Below are positions 1 through 8,275 of a stretch of 45,041 nucleotides of DNA, piece by piece. The position numbers and the translations under genes were made by a program. The stretch comes from Gemmatimonadota bacterium. GTDB lineage: Bacteria; Gemmatimonadota; Gemmatimonadetes; Longimicrobiales; RSA9. The DNA lies in the NCBI GenBank assembly GCA_007126035.1, contig SLCC01000002.1, forward strand, positions 1-45,041, given 5' to 3'. The notes below the pieces were generated by a model. That model saw nothing but the letters and a program-made list of their open reading frames with translations. It ran no database searches and had not been told where the DNA came from. The stretch's first letter is position 1. Every line of letters begins with the position of its first letter.

Positions 1-166
1 CTAGTGGACCGATTCCGAAGTTCGGTGAGCACCGAGAGCGTGGATGCGCGCCTCCGGCAAGGCGCGCCGACGCAGGCATAGCAACGCTATTCCGAGGAGG
101 CGTAACGCCGCAGGGGGCGCGTAGGCGCGTTCGAATGCCATCGGAACTTCGGATTCGGTCCACTAG
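1..166. repeat. Imperfect palindromic element with 23-bp terminal inverted repeats (MITE/REP-like)
   Basis: Bases 1-23 and 144-166 are reverse complements of each other with one mismatch in 23, and both ends finish in CTAG. The interior is also partly self-complementary. GC-rich arms (about 45-60 and 105-125) flank a central small hairpin with stem ATAGC/GCTAT around positions 78-92. No open reading frame of note lies inside. The shape fits a non-autonomous MITE or a large REP-type palindrome. CTAG at both ends could be a 4-bp target duplication of the YTAR type used by IS5-like elements, but CTAG is itself a palindrome, so this is weak. The element begins at the first base of the window, so it could extend further upstream. 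Confidence 0.7.
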
Positions 167-240
167 TTGGCGGGCTCGCCTTCGGCTCGCAGGTGGGCGC
201 CCCTGGCGGGGCGCAGGAGGGCTGACTATTCGTGTAGCGT

Positions 241-264
241 AAGGGGGCCGCTCCCTTGTTTCTT
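241..264 (+). terminator. Possible rho-independent terminator
   Basis: A 7-bp stem (241-247 pairing with 251-257, including one G-T pair) with a 3-base loop is followed by a T-rich run, GTTTCTT, at 258-264. It would end a plus-strand transcript entering from upstream of the window, before the trehalose/glucan operon. A second GC-only hairpin without T-tract lies just upstream (197-203 with 208-214). Judged by eye only. Confidence 0.4.
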
Positions 265-366
265 ACCCGTACCCACTCCGTTTCCTACGACCTCTGCGGG
301 CGCTCCGGTGTCACGCCGTTGGAAGCTTGCGGCCGCCCCGGGGCATGAGCATAGCCGGATCGGCCG

Positions 367-401
367 AGTGCCCAGCTTCCAGTTCGAAGTTCGAATCTCC
401 G
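367..401. repeat. Five-unit degenerate heptad array (array A)
   Basis: Thirty-five bases read as five 7-base units starting at 367, 374, 381, 388 and 395. The two central units are identical (AGTTCGA) and the outer ones are diverged. It lies in the untranslated 290-base stretch between the palindromic element and the trehalose synthase start. Apart from this array and the hairpins at 197-214 and 241-264, I see nothing recognisable in 167-456. Four other arrays with the same 5 x 7 geometry occur in the window. Confidence 0.55.
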
Positions 402-456
402 GCCCGCTCGTTGCGTCGCCTCGGCGGCCTGAGCGTTACTTTGAACAACGATCTCT

Positions 457-3400
457 ATGCCCCGAACTCGTAAGCAGCCGAAGAAGCTGTCGGAGAAGTC
501 GTCGGCCCTTCCTGACGACCCGCTCTGGTACAAGGATGCCATCATCTACGAGCTGCATGTGCGTGCCTTCCTCGATTCGAACGATGATGGGGTGGGTGAT
601 TTCCAGGGCTTGACGCGGAAGCTTGACTATCTGGAGGACCTGGGTGTGACGGCCATCTGGCTGCTGCCGTTCTATCCGTCTCCCTGGTTCGACGACGGTT
701 ACGACATCGCGCACTACACGGAAGTGCACCCTGCGTACGGCTCGGTCTCGGATTTCCGCCGGTTCCTGCGGGAGGCCCATGCCCGTGGCATCCGTGTGAT
801 CACGGAGCTGGTGATCAACCACACCTCCGACCAGCATCCGTGGTTCCAGCGGGCGCGGCGTGCGCCGCGGGGGAGCTCGCACCGGGACTACTACGTCTGG
901 AGCGACGACCCGGAGAAGTACAGGGACGCGCGGGTCATCTTCCAGGACTTCGAGGCGAGCAACTGGAGCTGGGACCCCATCGCGCAGCAGTACTACTGGC
1001 ACCGCTTCTACCACAAGCAGCCGGACCTGAACTTCGACCACCCGCCGGTGCACCGCGCGGTCATGCGGGCCATGGACTTCTGGTGGAAGATGGGGGTGGA
1101 CGGGATGCGGCTGGACGCCATCCCGTACCTGTACGAGCGGGAGGGCACCAACTGTGAGAATCTGCCCGAGAGCCATGCCTTCCTCAAGGAGCTCCGGTCC
1201 CATATCGACGAGCGCTACACCAACCGGATGCTCCTGGCGGAGGCGAACCAGTGGCCGGAGGACGCCGTCAAGTACTTCGGCAATGGCGACGAGTGCCACA
1301 TGAACTTCCACTTCCCCATCATGCCCCGACTCTTCATGTCGGTGCAGATGGAGGACCGCTTCCCGATCCTGGACATCCTGGAGCAGACGCCGGAGATCCC
1401 GGACAGCTGCCAGTGGGCCATCTTCCTGCGCAACCATGACGAGCTGACGTTGGAGATGGTGACGGACGAGGAGCGGGACTACATGTACCGGGTCTACGCC
1501 AACGACCCGCAGATGCGTGTGAACCTGGGGATCCGCCGTCGCCTGGCGCCGCTCCTGGGCAACAGTCGTCGCAAGATCGAGCTGTTGAACGGACTGCTCA
1601 TGTCCCTGCCGGGCACGCCCGTCCTCTATTATGGCGATGAGATCGGGATGGGCGACAACGTCTACCTGGGTGACCGGGACGGCGTGCGTACGCCCATGCA
1701 GTGGAGCGGGGACCGGAACGCGGGGTTCAGCCGGGCCAACCCCCAGAAGCTGTACCTGCCGGTGATCACCGACCCCGAATACCACTTCGAGGCGGTGAAC
1801 GTGGAGGCTCAGCAGAGCAATCCCACCTCGCTGCTCTGGTGGATGAAGCGGCTGATCGCCCTGCGCAAGCGGTTCAAGGCCTTCAGCCGCGGGATCATCC
1901 ACTTCATCCAGCCCGAGAACCGGAAGGTGCTGGTCTTCATCCGGGAGTACCAGGGCGAGCATGTGCTGGTGGTGGCGAACCTCTCCCGGTTCACCCAGGC
2001 CGCGGAGCTGGACCTGAGCGAGTACGAGGGCCGGGTCCCCGTGGAGCTCTTCGGCCACACGGAGTTCCCGAGGATCGGGGAGCTGCCCTACTTCCTGACC
2101 CTGGCGCCCCATACCTTCTACTGGTTCCAGCTGACGCCCGAGCGCTCCGGCGAGCAGCCGGGGGTGGAGTTGGGGAAGCGGCCCGAATGGCCGAACCTGA
2201 CGCCTGCCGGCCGGGACTGGACCAGTCTGCTGGTGGGCGACGACCGGCCGCTCCTGGATGACATCCTGCCCGACTACCTCCGGCCGCGGCGCTGGTTCGG
2301 CGGCAAGGCCCGCCGGATACGGGCGGCTCACGTGATAGATGCCATCGACGCCACCACCGACGAGATCCAGGCCTACGTGGCCATCATCCGGGTAGAGTAC
2401 GTGGACGGTGACCCGGAGCGCTACGTTCTGCCCCTGGCGCTGGCGGAGGGAGATCGCGTCAGGCGTCTGGCCAAGGAGCACCCCCACGCCGTCGTCGCCC
2501 GGACCGCCACGCCGAGGGGCGCCATCCTGTATGACGCCGTGGTCGAGCCCGCCTTCGCCAACGAGTTGCTCCGGGTGATGGCGACCCGGCGTAAGCTCCG
2601 TGGCGACCCGGGCGAAGTGACCGGCTCGTTGACCGGGGAGTTCCGGGAGCGGCGCCGGGAGGAGGGCGCGCGGCTCGACCCGCACCTGGTCCGGGTGGAG
2701 CAGAGCAATACGTCCATCATGTTCGGGAACGAGCTCTTCTTCAAGCTGTTCCGGAAGCTGGACGAAGGGCTGAACCCGGACCTGGAGATCGCCCGGCAGC
2801 TGGGCCGGAAGGGCTTCGCCCACACGCCGGACGTGACGGGCGAGCTGCACTACCGGGTCGGTGACGTGTCGTCGACCCTGGGCGTCCTGAAACGCTACGT
2901 GCCAAACGAGGGCGACGCCTGGTCCTACACGCTGGACGCCCTGGGCGGCTTCTTCGAGACGGTGATCACCCAGCGGCCCATCAGCCAGGAGCTCCGGCTG
3001 GACGTGGACGGCCTCCTGGAGCGCCCTCGCCACGAGGCGCCGGAGCTGGCCCACGAGCTGCTCGGCGCGTACATGGAGTCCGCCCGCCTGTTGGGCGTCC
3101 GTACCGCCGAGATGCACGCCGCCCTGGCCGCCGGCACGGATCGGCGGGAGTTCGCACCCGAGCCGTTCAGCGCCCTCTACCAGCGCTCCCTCTACCAGTC
3201 CATGCGTAACCTGAGCGGGCGGGTCTTCCAGGCCCTGGAGCAGCGGATGACCGCCATCCCCGATGTCGCCCGCGACCCGGCGGCGGCGATGCTCGAGCAG
3301 CGGGGCCAGATCCTGGACCGGATGCGCGCTGTTGTGGGGGAGAAGATGGAGGCCCAGCGGATCCGGACCCACGGCGACTATCACCTGGGCCAGGTCCTCT

Positions 3401-3834
3401 TCACGGGCCGGGACTTCGTCATCATCGACTTCGAGGGCGAGCCGGCCCGACCGCTGACGGAGCGACGCCTCAAGAGGTCGCCTTTGTCGGACGTGGCGGG
3501 GATGCTCCGCTCGTTCAGCTACGCCGCCTACACCGGCCTCATGGACCAGGAGGCCCGGGGGCTGGCCCGGGCCGACGAGCTGGAGGAGCTGGACCGCTGG
3601 GCCCGGTTCTGGGCCGCCTGGGCCAGCTCCGCCTTCCTCCAGGCCTACCGGGAGGAGGCGGACCAGGCCGCCCAGCGATTCCTGCCCTCCAGGGAGGACC
3701 AGTTCCGGGTCCTCCTGGAAGCGCACCTCCTGGAGAAGGCGGTATATGAGCTGGGCTACGAGCTGAACAACAGGCCGGACTGGATAGCGGTGCCCCTCCG
3801 GGGGCTGGCCCAGCTCCTGGACATGAAGGTCTGA
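457..3834 (+). CDS. treS: Trehalose synthase-maltokinase fusion (TreS-Mak)
   Basis: This 1125-residue bifunctional protein should interconvert maltose and trehalose (N-terminal GH13 domain, about 20-560) and phosphorylate maltose to maltose 1-phosphate (C-terminal maltokinase, about 600-1120). The GH13 catalytic triad is visible as D220 (RLDAIPY), E262 (LLAEANQW) and D328 (RNHDE). The kinase part has the RRWFGGKAR start typical of Mak, the catalytic HGDYHLGQ loop (D974) and the metal-binding DFEGE (D991). Such fusions are well known and usually feed the GlgE alpha-glucan pathway, but no glgE is in the window. The ATG at 457 has no clear Shine-Dalgarno sequence. The stop overlaps the malQ start by one base (TGATG), so the two are probably translationally coupled. 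Confidence 0.95.
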   Translation: MPRTRKQPKKLSEKSSALPDDPLWYKDAIIYELHVRAFLDSNDDGVGDFQGLTRKLDYLEDLGVTAIWLLPFYPSPWFDDGYDIAHYTEVHPAYGSVSDFRRFLREAHARGIRVITELVINHTSDQHPWFQRARRAPRGSSHRDYYVWSDDPEKYRDARVIFQDFEASNWSWDPIAQQYYWHRFYHKQPDLNFDHPPVHRAVMRAMDFWWKMGVDGMRLDAIPYLYEREGTNCENLPESHAFLKELRSHIDERYTNRMLLAEANQWPEDAVKYFGNGDECHMNFHFPIMPRLFMSVQMEDRFPILDILEQTPEIPDSCQWAIFLRNHDELTLEMVTDEERDYMYRVYANDPQMRVNLGIRRRLAPLLGNSRRKIELLNGLLMSLPGTPVLYYGDEIGMGDNVYLGDRDGVRTPMQWSGDRNAGFSRANPQKLYLPVITDPEYHFEAVNVEAQQSNPTSLLWWMKRLIALRKRFKAFSRGIIHFIQPENRKVLVFIREYQGEHVLVVANLSRFTQAAELDLSEYEGRVPVELFGHTEFPRIGELPYFLTLAPHTFYWFQLTPERSGEQPGVELGKRPEWPNLTPAGRDWTSLLVGDDRPLLDDILPDYLRPRRWFGGKARRIRAAHVIDAIDATTDEIQAYVAIIRVEYVDGDPERYVLPLALAEGDRVRRLAKEHPHAVVARTATPRGAILYDAVVEPAFANELLRVMATRRKLRGDPGEVTGSLTGEFRERRREEGARLDPHLVRVEQSNTSIMFGNELFFKLFRKLDEGLNPDLEIARQLGRKGFAHTPDVTGELHYRVGDVSSTLGVLKRYVPNEGDAWSYTLDALGGFFETVITQRPISQELRLDVDGLLERPRHEAPELAHELLGAYMESARLLGVRTAEMHAALAAGTDRREFAPEPFSALYQRSLYQSMRNLSGRVFQALEQRMTAIPDVARDPAAAMLEQRGQILDRMRAVVGEKMEAQRIRTHGDYHLGQVLFTGRDFVIIDFEGEPARPLTERRLKRSPLSDVAGMLRSFSYAAYTGLMDQEARGLARADELEELDRWARFWAAWASSAFLQAYREEADQAAQRFLPSREDQFRVLLEAHLLEKAVYELGYELNNRPDWIAVPLRGLAQLLDMKV

Positions 3835-5978
3835 TGGCGGCGCCACCGGGACTCCACCGCCTGGCTCGCCTGCACGGCGTCCAGACCGCCTACGCTGACC
3901 ACGAGGGCCGGCGGATGAGCGCCTCACCGGAGGCACTCATTGGCGTCCTCCAGGCGCTCCGGGTGCCCGTCGGGGACGCGGCCCGGATCCCGGGCCTCCT
4001 GGCCCTGCGGGAGCGGGAGCTGTGGGAGCGGATCCTGGAGCCGGTGGTGGTGGCCTGGCAGGGCCGGCGAGATGACTCGCCGGGCAGCTTCACCATCCGG
4101 ATCCCGGCTCGCCGTCGTGATGACAGGATCCTGGGCGCCATCACGTTGGAGGACGGCGGCCTCCTGCGCCTGCCTCTTTCACCCGCCGACCTGGTGCTGG
4201 TGGAGGCCGGCGAGGTCGGCGGGGAGGAGTACGTGGCGCTGCGGGCGCCCCTGCCCGCGGGGCTGCCCCTGGGCTACCACGACCTGGACCTGTCGGTGGG
4301 CGACGGCCGGCGCCAGCTCCGAGCGGCGGCCCTGCTCATATGCGCGCCCATGAAGGCATCGCCCTGGGAGTCGGCGGTGGGCCGCCGGGGCTGGGGGCTC
4401 TTCGCCCCGCTCCACGCCCTCTGGGAGGACCCGGGCGGCGAGTCCCCGGCCGTGGGCGAGGGCCTGGGTGAGGGTCCGGGCGGCGAGGGAGTGACCGGTG
4501 CCGCCGCGCCGGGGCTCCGCCTCCTGGACCGGCTGGCGGAGTACGTGGCGGACCATGGCGGCACGGTGATCGGCACGCTCCCGCTCATGGCCGCCTACCT
4601 GGACCGGCCCTACGACCCCAGCCCCTACTCCCCGGTGAGCAGGCTGTTCTGGAACGAGCTGTACCTGGAGCCGCCCGCAGGGCCCGCACCCACCAGCGTC
4701 GTCCGCCCCTACGCCGATGGGCTGTTCGACCCCAGGAGCGCCATGGCGGCCAAGAAGCCCGTCCTCGAGGCGGGAGCCCGGGCCTTCTTCTCCGACCCGG
4801 ACCGGGAGCCGGACGAACTGGCTTCGTTCCGGGAGAGGAACCCGTATGCCGACGACTACGCCCGCTTCCGCGCCCTCGTCGCCCGCCTGGGGTCTTGGAC
4901 GGATTGGCCGGACCGGCTCCGGGGACGGGACGTGCGCCCGGACGACTACGACCGGGACGTCGCCCGCTACCATCTCTACGTCCAGTGGCTCGCTGAGCGG
5001 GAGCTGACCGCCGTGAAGGAGCGGGCGGAGTCCCGGGATGTGGGCCTCTACCTGGACCTGCCCCTTGGGGTGCATCCGGCAGGCTACGATGTCTGGCGGG
5101 AGCGGGAGCTGTTCGCCGTCACCGCGTCCGCCGGCGCGCCGCCCGACCCGTTGGCGGCCATGGGCCAGGACTGGGGCTTCCCGCCGCTCCACCCGGAAGC
5201 CTGCAGGTTCGTGCGGCACCGCTACTTCATCGCGTGTATCCGCAACCACCTGCGCTTCGCCCGGGTACTCCGTATCGACCACGTGATGCAGCTCCACCGC
5301 ATGTACTGGGTCGTGGGACCGGACGCACGCCAGGGCGTCTACGTGCGTTACCCCGCCGAGGAGCTGTATGCCATCCTCTGCCTCGAGTCCCGCCGCTTCG
5401 GGTCCGTCATCGTGGGCGAGGACCTGGGCACCGTGCCCCGGGTGGTGCGCCGGGACATGCGCCGCCATGGCTTCCCCGGCATGTACGTGCTCCAGTTCGA
5501 GCTGGAGGACACGGACGACGGCAGCGCCCTGCTGCCGCGTCCCGTGCCGTCCGGCGCCCTGGCGTCCATCGGGACCCACGACACTCCCACGTTCGCCGGC
5601 TGGTGGACCGGCCGCGACGCCGAGATCAGGAACGAGCTCGGCCAGATGGACGACGAGGACGCGGCAACGGAGATCGCCGGACGCGCCGAGCTGGGGCGGA
5701 AGCTGGCAGCGGGGCTCGATATCGACCACGGCGCCGCGGAGGCTGGCGGAACGGTGCACCGGGAGCTGATGCGTCACATGGGTCGCTCCGACGCCGGTCT
5801 GGTCCTGGCCACCATGGAGGACCTCTGGCTCGAGCCCGAGCCGCAGAACGTGCCAGGGAGCCTCAGGGAAGAGAACTGGCGCCGGCCAGCCCGCCGGCCC
5901 ATCCAGGCGCTGGGCCAGCCGGCTGTCGCCGCCCAGCTCGAGGAGCTCAACCGATCCAGAGAAGCCAATCATGTCTGA
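3834..5978 (+). CDS. malQ: 4-alpha-glucanotransferase (amylomaltase, GH77)
   Basis: Transfers alpha-1,4-glucan segments between malto-oligosaccharides in the cytoplasm (disproportionation). The 714 residues match the longer bacterial MalQ type with an N-terminal extension before the GH77 barrel. Catalytic residues are recognisable: nucleophile D482 in LRIDHVMQ, acid/base E529 in VGEDLGTVP, and D583 in GTHDTPT. A Gly/Glu-rich stretch around residues 200-225 looks like a flexible insertion. The start overlaps the treS stop by one base and the end overlaps glgB by eight bases, so it is the middle gene of a tight three-gene operon for alpha-glucan remodelling. Confidence 0.93.
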   Translation: MAAPPGLHRLARLHGVQTAYADHEGRRMSASPEALIGVLQALRVPVGDAARIPGLLALRERELWERILEPVVVAWQGRRDDSPGSFTIRIPARRRDDRILGAITLEDGGLLRLPLSPADLVLVEAGEVGGEEYVALRAPLPAGLPLGYHDLDLSVGDGRRQLRAAALLICAPMKASPWESAVGRRGWGLFAPLHALWEDPGGESPAVGEGLGEGPGGEGVTGAAAPGLRLLDRLAEYVADHGGTVIGTLPLMAAYLDRPYDPSPYSPVSRLFWNELYLEPPAGPAPTSVVRPYADGLFDPRSAMAAKKPVLEAGARAFFSDPDREPDELASFRERNPYADDYARFRALVARLGSWTDWPDRLRGRDVRPDDYDRDVARYHLYVQWLAERELTAVKERAESRDVGLYLDLPLGVHPAGYDVWRERELFAVTASAGAPPDPLAAMGQDWGFPPLHPEACRFVRHRYFIACIRNHLRFARVLRIDHVMQLHRMYWVVGPDARQGVYVRYPAEELYAILCLESRRFGSVIVGEDLGTVPRVVRRDMRRHGFPGMYVLQFELEDTDDGSALLPRPVPSGALASIGTHDTPTFAGWWTGRDAEIRNELGQMDDEDAATEIAGRAELGRKLAAGLDIDHGAAEAGGTVHRELMRHMGRSDAGLVLATMEDLWLEPEPQNVPGSLREENWRRPARRPIQALGQPAVAAQLEELNRSREANHV

Positions 5979-7857
5979 GAACGTTGGAACCACCGATTAC
6001 GATCGCTACCTCTTCAACGAGGGCAGCCACCACGCAGTCCACCGCCTCCTGGGCGCCCACGTCGAGAGGGGCGGCACCCGCTTCACCGTGTGGGCGCCGT
6101 CCGCCCGGGCCGTCAGCGTGATCGGTGAGTTCAACGGCTGGGACCGGAATGCGTCACCGCTGCATTCGCAGGGCCAGTCGGGGATATGGTCGGGGTTCGT
6201 GGAGGGAGCCGACAAAGGAGACGTCTACAAGTACTTCGTCCAGGGGCCCCGCGGGTACCAGGTCGAGAAGGCGGATCCGGTGGGCTTCATGCACGAGACG
6301 CCGCCGCGCACCGGGTCGGTCATATGGGACCTGCACTATGACTGGAGCGACGGCGAGTGGATGAGCCGCCGCGGCCCGCGCAGCTCCCACGACGCGCCCA
6401 TCTCCATCTACGAGGTGCACCTGGGCTCGTGGATGAGGCCACCCGACCGGGAGTTCCACAACTACCGCGAGCTGGCACCGCACCTGGTGGAGCACGTCAC
6501 CAGGTGCGGCTTCACCCACGTGGAGTTCCTGCCCGTCATGGAGCATCCGTTCTTCGGGTCCTGGGGCTACCAGACCACCGGCCACTTCGCCCCCACCTCC
6601 AGGTTCGGCACGCCCCAGGACTTCATGTACCTGATCGATCAGCTCCACCAGGCCGGGATCGGCGTGATCCTGGACTGGGTGCCAAGCCACTTCCCCACCG
6701 ACGAGCACGGGCTGGCGTACTTCGATGGCACCCACCTCTTCGAGCACTCCGACCCGCGCCAGGGCTATCACCCGGACTGGAAGTCCAGCATCTTCAACTA
6801 CGGCAGGGACGAGGTGCGGAGCTTCCTGATCAGCAGCGCCCTCTTCTGGCTCGACGTCTACCACGTGGACGGCCTGCGCGTCGACGCTGTCGCCTCCATG
6901 CTCTACCTGGACTACTCCCGTGAGGCCGGCGGCTGGATCCCCAACGTCCATGGTGGCAGGGAGAACCTGGAGGCCATCGACTTCCTGCGCCGGATGAACG
7001 AGGCCATCTACCAGGCGCACCCCGACGTCCAGACCTTCGCCGAGGAGTCCACCGCCTGGCCCATGGTCTCACGACCCACCAGCATGGGCGGCCTGGGCTT
7101 CGGCTTCAAGTGGGACATGGGCTGGATGCACGACACCCTCAAGTACCTGGCCCGCGATCCGGTCCACCGCCAACACCACCACAACGAGATCACCTTCCGC
7201 GGCGTCTACATGTTCACCGAGAACTACACCCTGCCCCTGTCACACGACGAGGTGGTCCACGGCAAGGCATCCCTGCTCCACAAGATGCCCGGCGACGACT
7301 GGCAGCAACGAGCCAACCTCCGGCTCCTCCTGGCATACATGTTCGGACAGCCCGGCAAGAAGCTGCTCTTCATGGGCGGCGAGTTCGGACAGCGCAGCGA
7401 ATGGGCCCACGAGCACCAACTGGAATGGGACCTCCTCCAGTACCCCGAACATCAGGGTATCAGGGACCTGACCAGCGCCCTGAACGGACTCTATCGGGCG
7501 CGGCCCGCGCTCCACGCCAAGGATACCATGCCCGAGGGCTACGAGTGGGTGATCGGAGACGACCACCAGAACAGCGTGCTGGCCTTCCTCCGCCGCGGGA
7601 ACAGGCGTGAAGACGTCGTGCTCTGCGTATACAACCTCACCCCCGAACCCCGACACGACTACCGCGTCGGCGTCGAGCCGGAAGGCGCATGGAACGTGCT
7701 CCTGGACAGCGACGCCGTGGAATTCGGCGGCAGCGGCCTCCGCGGCGGTTCCACCACCATCGAGACCGAACCCGAACCCGCACACGGGCGCCCGTGGTCC
7801 CTCAGCCTGGACCTGCCGCCCCTGGGCGCCCTCTTCCTTGCCCCGGAGAGCGGCTGA
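5971..7857 (+). CDS. glgB: 1,4-alpha-glucan branching enzyme
   Basis: Makes alpha-1,6 branch points in glycogen or maltosyl-derived glucan. The 628 residues are normal for GlgB of the GH13_9 type. A CBM48-like N-terminal domain (about 25-115, with FTVWAPSARAV) comes first, then the catalytic barrel with D305 (GLRVDAVASM), E358 (TFAEESTAWP) and D426 (LSHDEVVHGK), then a beta-sandwich C-terminus. It overlaps the malQ end by eight bases, and AGAGAA shortly upstream is a modest ribosome site. Together with TreS-Mak and MalQ it would build and trim branched alpha-glucan. Confidence 0.96.
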   Translation: MSENVGTTDYDRYLFNEGSHHAVHRLLGAHVERGGTRFTVWAPSARAVSVIGEFNGWDRNASPLHSQGQSGIWSGFVEGADKGDVYKYFVQGPRGYQVEKADPVGFMHETPPRTGSVIWDLHYDWSDGEWMSRRGPRSSHDAPISIYEVHLGSWMRPPDREFHNYRELAPHLVEHVTRCGFTHVEFLPVMEHPFFGSWGYQTTGHFAPTSRFGTPQDFMYLIDQLHQAGIGVILDWVPSHFPTDEHGLAYFDGTHLFEHSDPRQGYHPDWKSSIFNYGRDEVRSFLISSALFWLDVYHVDGLRVDAVASMLYLDYSREAGGWIPNVHGGRENLEAIDFLRRMNEAIYQAHPDVQTFAEESTAWPMVSRPTSMGGLGFGFKWDMGWMHDTLKYLARDPVHRQHHHNEITFRGVYMFTENYTLPLSHDEVVHGKASLLHKMPGDDWQQRANLRLLLAYMFGQPGKKLLFMGGEFGQRSEWAHEHQLEWDLLQYPEHQGIRDLTSALNGLYRARPALHAKDTMPEGYEWVIGDDHQNSVLAFLRRGNRREDVVLCVYNLTPEPRHDYRVGVEPEGAWNVLLDSDAVEFGGSGLRGGSTTIETEPEPAHGRPWSLSLDLPPLGALFLAPESG

Positions 7858-7865
7858 CTAGAAAT

Positions 7866-7900
7866 GGGAGTTGGGAGCTGGGAGCTGGGAATTGGGGGTT
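7866..7900. repeat. Five-unit heptad array (array B)
   Basis: Five head-to-tail 7-base units begin at 7866, 7873, 7880, 7887 and 7894. The consensus is GGGAGCT; units 2 and 3 are identical, and units 1, 4 and 5 differ at one or two positions. It starts nine bases after the glgB stop codon. Confidence 0.75.
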
Positions 7901-8208
7901 CTTCTCGGAACCAGGAGTTGCTGACCGGCATGCGACCGGCTGAGACGGGTTCGGGCAGGAAGAGGCGGGGTCCCGTGGCAGGGGCAGGGGTAACACCCCC
8001 ACCGGCAATGGTGCATGGCCTTCCGAACCCCTGCCCCCGCCACCCCGACCCGGTCGTTCCGCGCCCGGGTTCCACTGCTCCCGATATGCTCGGTCACGAC
8101 CTTCACCGACACCGATCGGCACAGGGGTCCTTCGACGACTGCCGATACGCGAGCGCGTCAGGCTCGACCGGCATCCTCGGCCGCCGCAGGGGTGGTGAGG
8201 TAGGGCGG

Positions 8209-8243
8209 TTCGGAGTTCGGAACTCGGAGTTCGGAGTTCAAAG
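8209..8243. repeat. Five-unit heptad array (array C)
   Basis: Five 7-base units begin at 8209, 8216, 8223, 8230 and 8237, consensus TTCGGAG. Units 1 and 4 match the consensus, units 2 and 3 differ at one base and unit 5 at two. It ends 32 bases before the GH57 start codon. Confidence 0.75.
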
Positions 8244-8275
8244 CTCGCACTATCCACTGATCAACTGAAACGACG

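Larger units (their letters stand above)
7858..8275. other. 418-bp intergenic region with hairpin and two heptad arrays
   Basis: There is no gene between glgB and the GH57 gene. The stretch holds two five-unit heptad arrays (7866-7900 and 8209-8243) near its two ends. Between them is an inverted repeat of 15 bases with one mismatch (7977-7991 against 8027-8041, loop 35 bases), which contains a smaller GGGGT/ACCCC hairpin. No T-tract follows, so it is not a standard intrinsic terminator. I see no convincing -35/-10 pair for the GH57 gene. Confidence 0.6.

Noticed and set aside
436-3936. 1166-codon open frame on the minus strand opposite the TreS-Mak gene
   Set aside because: Composition is His/Val/Leu/Arg-rich with no recognisable domain. 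The plus strand encodes a clear two-domain enzyme, and long antisense frames are expected at this GC content.
4179-5993. 604-codon minus-strand frame opposite malQ
   Set aside because: No domain, no ribosome site, and all MalQ catalytic motifs are on the plus strand.
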